Assembly: GCA_024362935.1 (NCBI GenBank)
Contig: JANCRA010000012.1
Location: 806,001-870,000, forward strand
Origin: Setophaga petechia
Taxonomy: Eukaryota; Chordata; Aves; Passeriformes; Parulidae
Length of the DNA: 64,000 bases
Direction: 5' to 3'
This document shows positions 62,501 to 64,000 of the stretch, piece after piece. A program made the position numbers and the translations under genes. Each line of letters opens with the position of its first letter. The stretch's first letter is position 1. A model generated the notes under the pieces. That model did no database searches, was not told the origin of the DNA, and saw nothing but the letters and a program-made list of their open reading frames with translations.

Positions 62501-64000
62501 CTTTTTTTTCTTGGCATTGAGGAGTCTCCTGTCATGTGGGAACAGTATGTTATGTTCCCTTCCTGCTAGGAAGGGCTGATAACCCACTTCTAGGGGGAAC
62601 GTTCTCTCCACCATGTACTCCTACAGAAGGCATGCACTGCAGCCTCTCCCAACAGCAATTTTAAACAGATTGACTAAGCCTGACACTATTGAAATGACCC
62701 CAAGTAATTAAGCCACGTAAAAAACATGCAAGTACGCTTCCCTAACAATTGCAACATTTCAAGTAGCAGAGGCATTTGCTAGAGTAGACAAAAAGACTTC
62801 CTAGCACTTTCACAAAACTTAGAAGAGTTTAATTAGGTTCAGAATCCTGCAATATTTATAAGCCCTGAAGAGTAGGTAAGCCAACCTTCTTAAGCATGAG
62901 TGTCTAGTATGATGGTAGAGGTGCAATCCAGGCCTAACAGTGAGAAATATGAACACAAATTAACACCACCGCCAAATTTTAAAAAGCTCAGGAAGTATTT
63001 ACAAGTGTTAACTTGTAATTGTTTTTCAGTTACAGATGGGAAAGGACTGAGATGGGAAGAAATTGGAGAGAGAAAGGACTGGTGATGCTGAAGGCACACC
63101 ACTCTTCCTTACTGCTGACACCTTTACCTGAAGGACTGCAAGGATTAGGGCCCCAGACAATGGAATAAGTACAACAGATGCATCCGTCTTTTTAGGCTTT
63201 TCCCCTCTAAAAACAGTGTATCAGGCAGTGTATGGCTACTGCATCTTGTACAAGAAGTGTGATGATACTGTCTTGATAGCATGCACACACACATTCGTGC
63301 TAAAAATATTCTTCAAAGACTCCACAATATTTTTACTACAAAATTAGGTTTTTGTCAGTCAGATTTTGCAACTCTAACTGGTGTATAATTTGTTTTCACA
63401 CAAGGCTGCCTCCAGAATCTTCACAACTGAGTCCAAATGTGACAGCATTCCTCCACTGGGATTTGACTACTACTTTATTTCTAATTTGTACAAAATGTGA
63501 TTACTTCAATTTTCAAAGCTATTACAACTGCTGAAGATATATTTAGCAAATTCTTAAGAATCTCGTCCTTAAAGACAATTGTGCATTGCAAAAAAGCGAG
63601 CTTCAGATGTTACCAACATGATTTTAAACTAGTTTCCCATAGAAAGAAGACAGACAGAACTTCAGAAGTTTGCTGACAGACTTCAGTAAGTTAGGCAGCT
63701 AGAAACAATCTTCTAGTTTTTATGCCCTTTACAGGATATTGTTTTCCAAAAAGACCAACTGACTGTTCTGAAGACAGGAACACTAAAGCAAGACTTCACA
63801 TTATTTGACAGCACTGACAAAAGAAAGCCTTTTGTAAATATCCAATCACATAACTAAAACTTTATTTTGTGCAAATCAAGAAATTACTCGGCTGAAAACA
63901 CTGAGGCCTCACCAGTTCTATTGCTTGTGAAATTATTTGCTACAATTACCCAGTGTTCAATTTTAAGCTTAAAGCTTGCTTTTCATTTAATTAATTTCCC
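56576..64000 (-). other. WASL: WASL intron 1 (partial)
   Basis: At least 7.4 kb of intron running off the right edge. I found no exon matching the human first exon (MSSVQQQPPPPRRV...), no CpG island and no promoter, so exon 1 lies further right. It contains an old CR1-like LINE fragment at about 57300-58150. A GC-richer patch at about 60200-60900 includes a 172-codon frame (60332-60850, +) without recognisable similarity. Confidence 0.8.
57300..58150 (-). mobile_element. Ancient CR1-like LINE fragment in WASL intron 1
   Basis: The + strand carries diverged remnants of a reptile/bird CR1 3' half in reverse orientation: 'aataggccaaaccagaggct', 'atctagcctaggatctatg', 'ttcttatgtgttgtgtgaac', then 'ttttatagatatttgccaca' and 'ctcttctttgcatagagaag'. 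The order agrees with the consensus I remember from turtles and crocodilians. It is much older than the other copies here, and its right edge is vague. Confidence 0.55.

Noticed and set aside
1..64000. CRISPR arrays, operons, tRNA or rRNA genes
   Set aside because: No regularly spaced direct repeats with unique spacers, no cloverleaf with A/B boxes and no rRNA-like segment were seen; the window is vertebrate nuclear DNA.

Overview
The window is vertebrate nuclear DNA, most likely from a bird. Two split genes have GT-AG introns and proteins that match, from memory, the human proteins nearly residue for residue. The intergenic DNA carries truncated CR1 LINE copies of avian type. One 150-bp element begins TGTCCTGGGTT, which resembles the starts of LTRs of songbird endogenous retroviruses, so a passerine is plausible but not proven. 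No prokaryotic or viral genes were seen.

Layout. Bases 1 to about 6800 are intergenic, with one CR1 copy and an AT microsatellite. LMOD2 (leiomodin-2) lies on the + strand: promoter region about 6840-7131, three coding exons (7132-7404, 11213-12538, 12883-12909) and a 541-residue product. From about 13.3 kb to 31.7 kb is an intergenic stretch with no gene I can support. It holds two CR1 copies, two minisatellites, a double perfect hairpin and a 150-bp palindromic element flanked by a 5-bp target duplication. From about 32-33 kb to the right edge is WASL (N-WASP) on the - strand. Ten coding exons (numbered 2-11 as in human) run from 56575 down to 34409 and encode 466 residues, the same count as human residues 40-505. 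Coding exon 1 and the promoter lie beyond base 64000, because intron 1 runs off the window.

The two genes are convergent, in the order I recall from human 7q31 (ASB15-LMOD2-WASL); ASB15 itself is not visible here. Both products control actin polymerisation. LMOD2 nucleates and lengthens thin filaments in heart and skeletal muscle sarcomeres. N-WASP is the widely expressed, Cdc42/PIP2-gated activator of the Arp2/3 complex. Both have a long polyproline tract followed by WH2 actin-binding sequence, though their other domains are unrelated.

The most interesting non-genic signals are the palindromic TG...CA element (26421-26570), the back-to-back perfect hairpins (22822-22909), a strong CTCF-like site in a small CpG-bearing block of WASL intron 8 (38785-38801), a possible RNA G-quadruplex in the WASL 3'UTR, and a CArG-like SRF site upstream of LMOD2. 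I found no clear evidence of an undescribed multi-gene system.
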